Shown: positions 5,609-5,683 of the stretch, piece by piece
How positions within the stretch are numbered: the first letter of the stretch is position 1
How the letters are laid out: the number at the start of each line of letters is the position of its first letter
From: Parcubacteria group bacterium CG10_big_fil_rev_8_21_14_0_10_35_15
GTDB taxonomy: Bacteria; Patescibacteriota; Minisyncoccia; Minisyncoccales; GWA2-46-15
Assembly: GCA_002772575.1 (NCBI GenBank)
Contig: PFDL01000048.1
Location: 1-5,683, forward strand
Length of the DNA stretch: 5,683 nt
Reading direction: 5' to 3'
Program-made: the position numbers and the translations under genes
The notes under the pieces: generated by a model
The model's database searches: none
Seen by the model: only the letters and a program-made list of their open reading frames with translations
What the model was told of the DNA's origin: nothing

Positions 5609-5640
5609 ATGACAGGCACCTAGGCACCTTTTTATATAAT
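5609..5640 (+). promoter_or_regulatory. Candidate promoter for the gene starting at 5650
   Basis: ATGACA (5609-5614, 5 of 6 to the -35 consensus) is 18 bp from TATATA (5633-5638) and 20 bp from a perfect TATAAT (5635-5640). TATAAT ends 9 bases before an ATG, the same near-leaderless geometry as at cysS. The spacer is occupied by the AGGCACCT tandem repeat. Confidence 0.45.
5614..5629. repeat. Tandem 8-mer AGGCACCT x2
   Basis: Two exact adjacent copies of AGGCACCT, preceded by TGAC and followed by a T-run. On the minus strand the block reads AGGTGCCT twice, then GTCA. The GGTGCCTGTCA part recalls short REP-type palindromic repeats linked to Y1 (RAYT) transposases, from memory only. With a single copy here its repetitive nature cannot be judged. 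Confidence 0.45.
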
Positions 5641-5649
5641 TAACTCAAT

Positions 5650-5683
5650 ATGGATTCATTGAATCAAAAAGAGAAATGCCTTA
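5650..5683 (+). CDS. Probable start of an unidentified gene, cut by the window end
   Basis: An ATG at 5650 opens a frame with no stop to the window end (M-D-S-L-N-Q-K-E-K-C-L, 11 codons). It is preceded by TCAAT and by TATAAT ending 9 bases upstream, matching the start context of cysS and the HTH gene. Eleven codons are too few to name a product, and the open frame alone is weak evidence; the promoter context is the main support. Confidence 0.4.
   Translation, partial: MDSLNQKEKCL

Overview
This is an AT-rich bacterial window with compact housekeeping genes. It holds a replication/repair and translation set (recR, dnaB, cysS, dnaX), a tRNA-Gln(UUG) gene, and one small helix-turn-helix gene that probably has a LAGLIDADG-like domain. 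The following suggest a Candidate Phyla Radiation (Patescibacteria, possibly Parcubacteria) genome: low GC, no Shine-Dalgarno sequences before any start, a short DnaX that ends after the clamp-loader core, and a basic HTH protein of a type I associate with that group. This assignment is inferred from style and memory, not from a search. All genes read with the standard bacterial code; the stops used are TAA and TAG.

Layout. Minus strand, in transcription order: cysS (3391-2006), dnaB (1790-429) and recR (393 to the left edge, C-terminus cut off). dnaB and recR are 35 bp apart and probably co-transcribed. cysS and dnaB are 215 bp apart, and 155 bp of that gap is explained by a short non-coding element with about 20-bp inverted terminal repeats and a 4-bp flanking direct repeat (CATA). 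It looks like a MITE. One copy of the direct repeat supplies the dnaB start codon, so the element sits directly against dnaB and its insertion recreated the ATG. Plus strand: dnaX (3517-4635) diverges from cysS across a 125-bp promoter region. It is followed by the HTH gene (4698-5384), whose last four codons and stop lie inside the tRNA-Gln gene (5370-5440). The remaining 243 bp hold nested inverted repeats, a 14-bp palindrome, a tandem 8-mer, and a promoter followed by an ATG at 5650 that probably opens another gene running off the window.

How the parts relate. DnaB is the replicative helicase, DnaX the clamp-loader ATPase and RecR the recombination mediator, so most of the window serves chromosome replication and repair. 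CysRS and tRNA-Gln serve translation. The most notable points are the MITE-like insertion at the dnaB start codon, the protein gene that reads into the 5' end of a tRNA gene, and a shared start layout at three genes (perfect TATAAT, 9-11 nt, then TCAAT directly before ATG) that predicts leaderless or nearly leaderless mRNAs.
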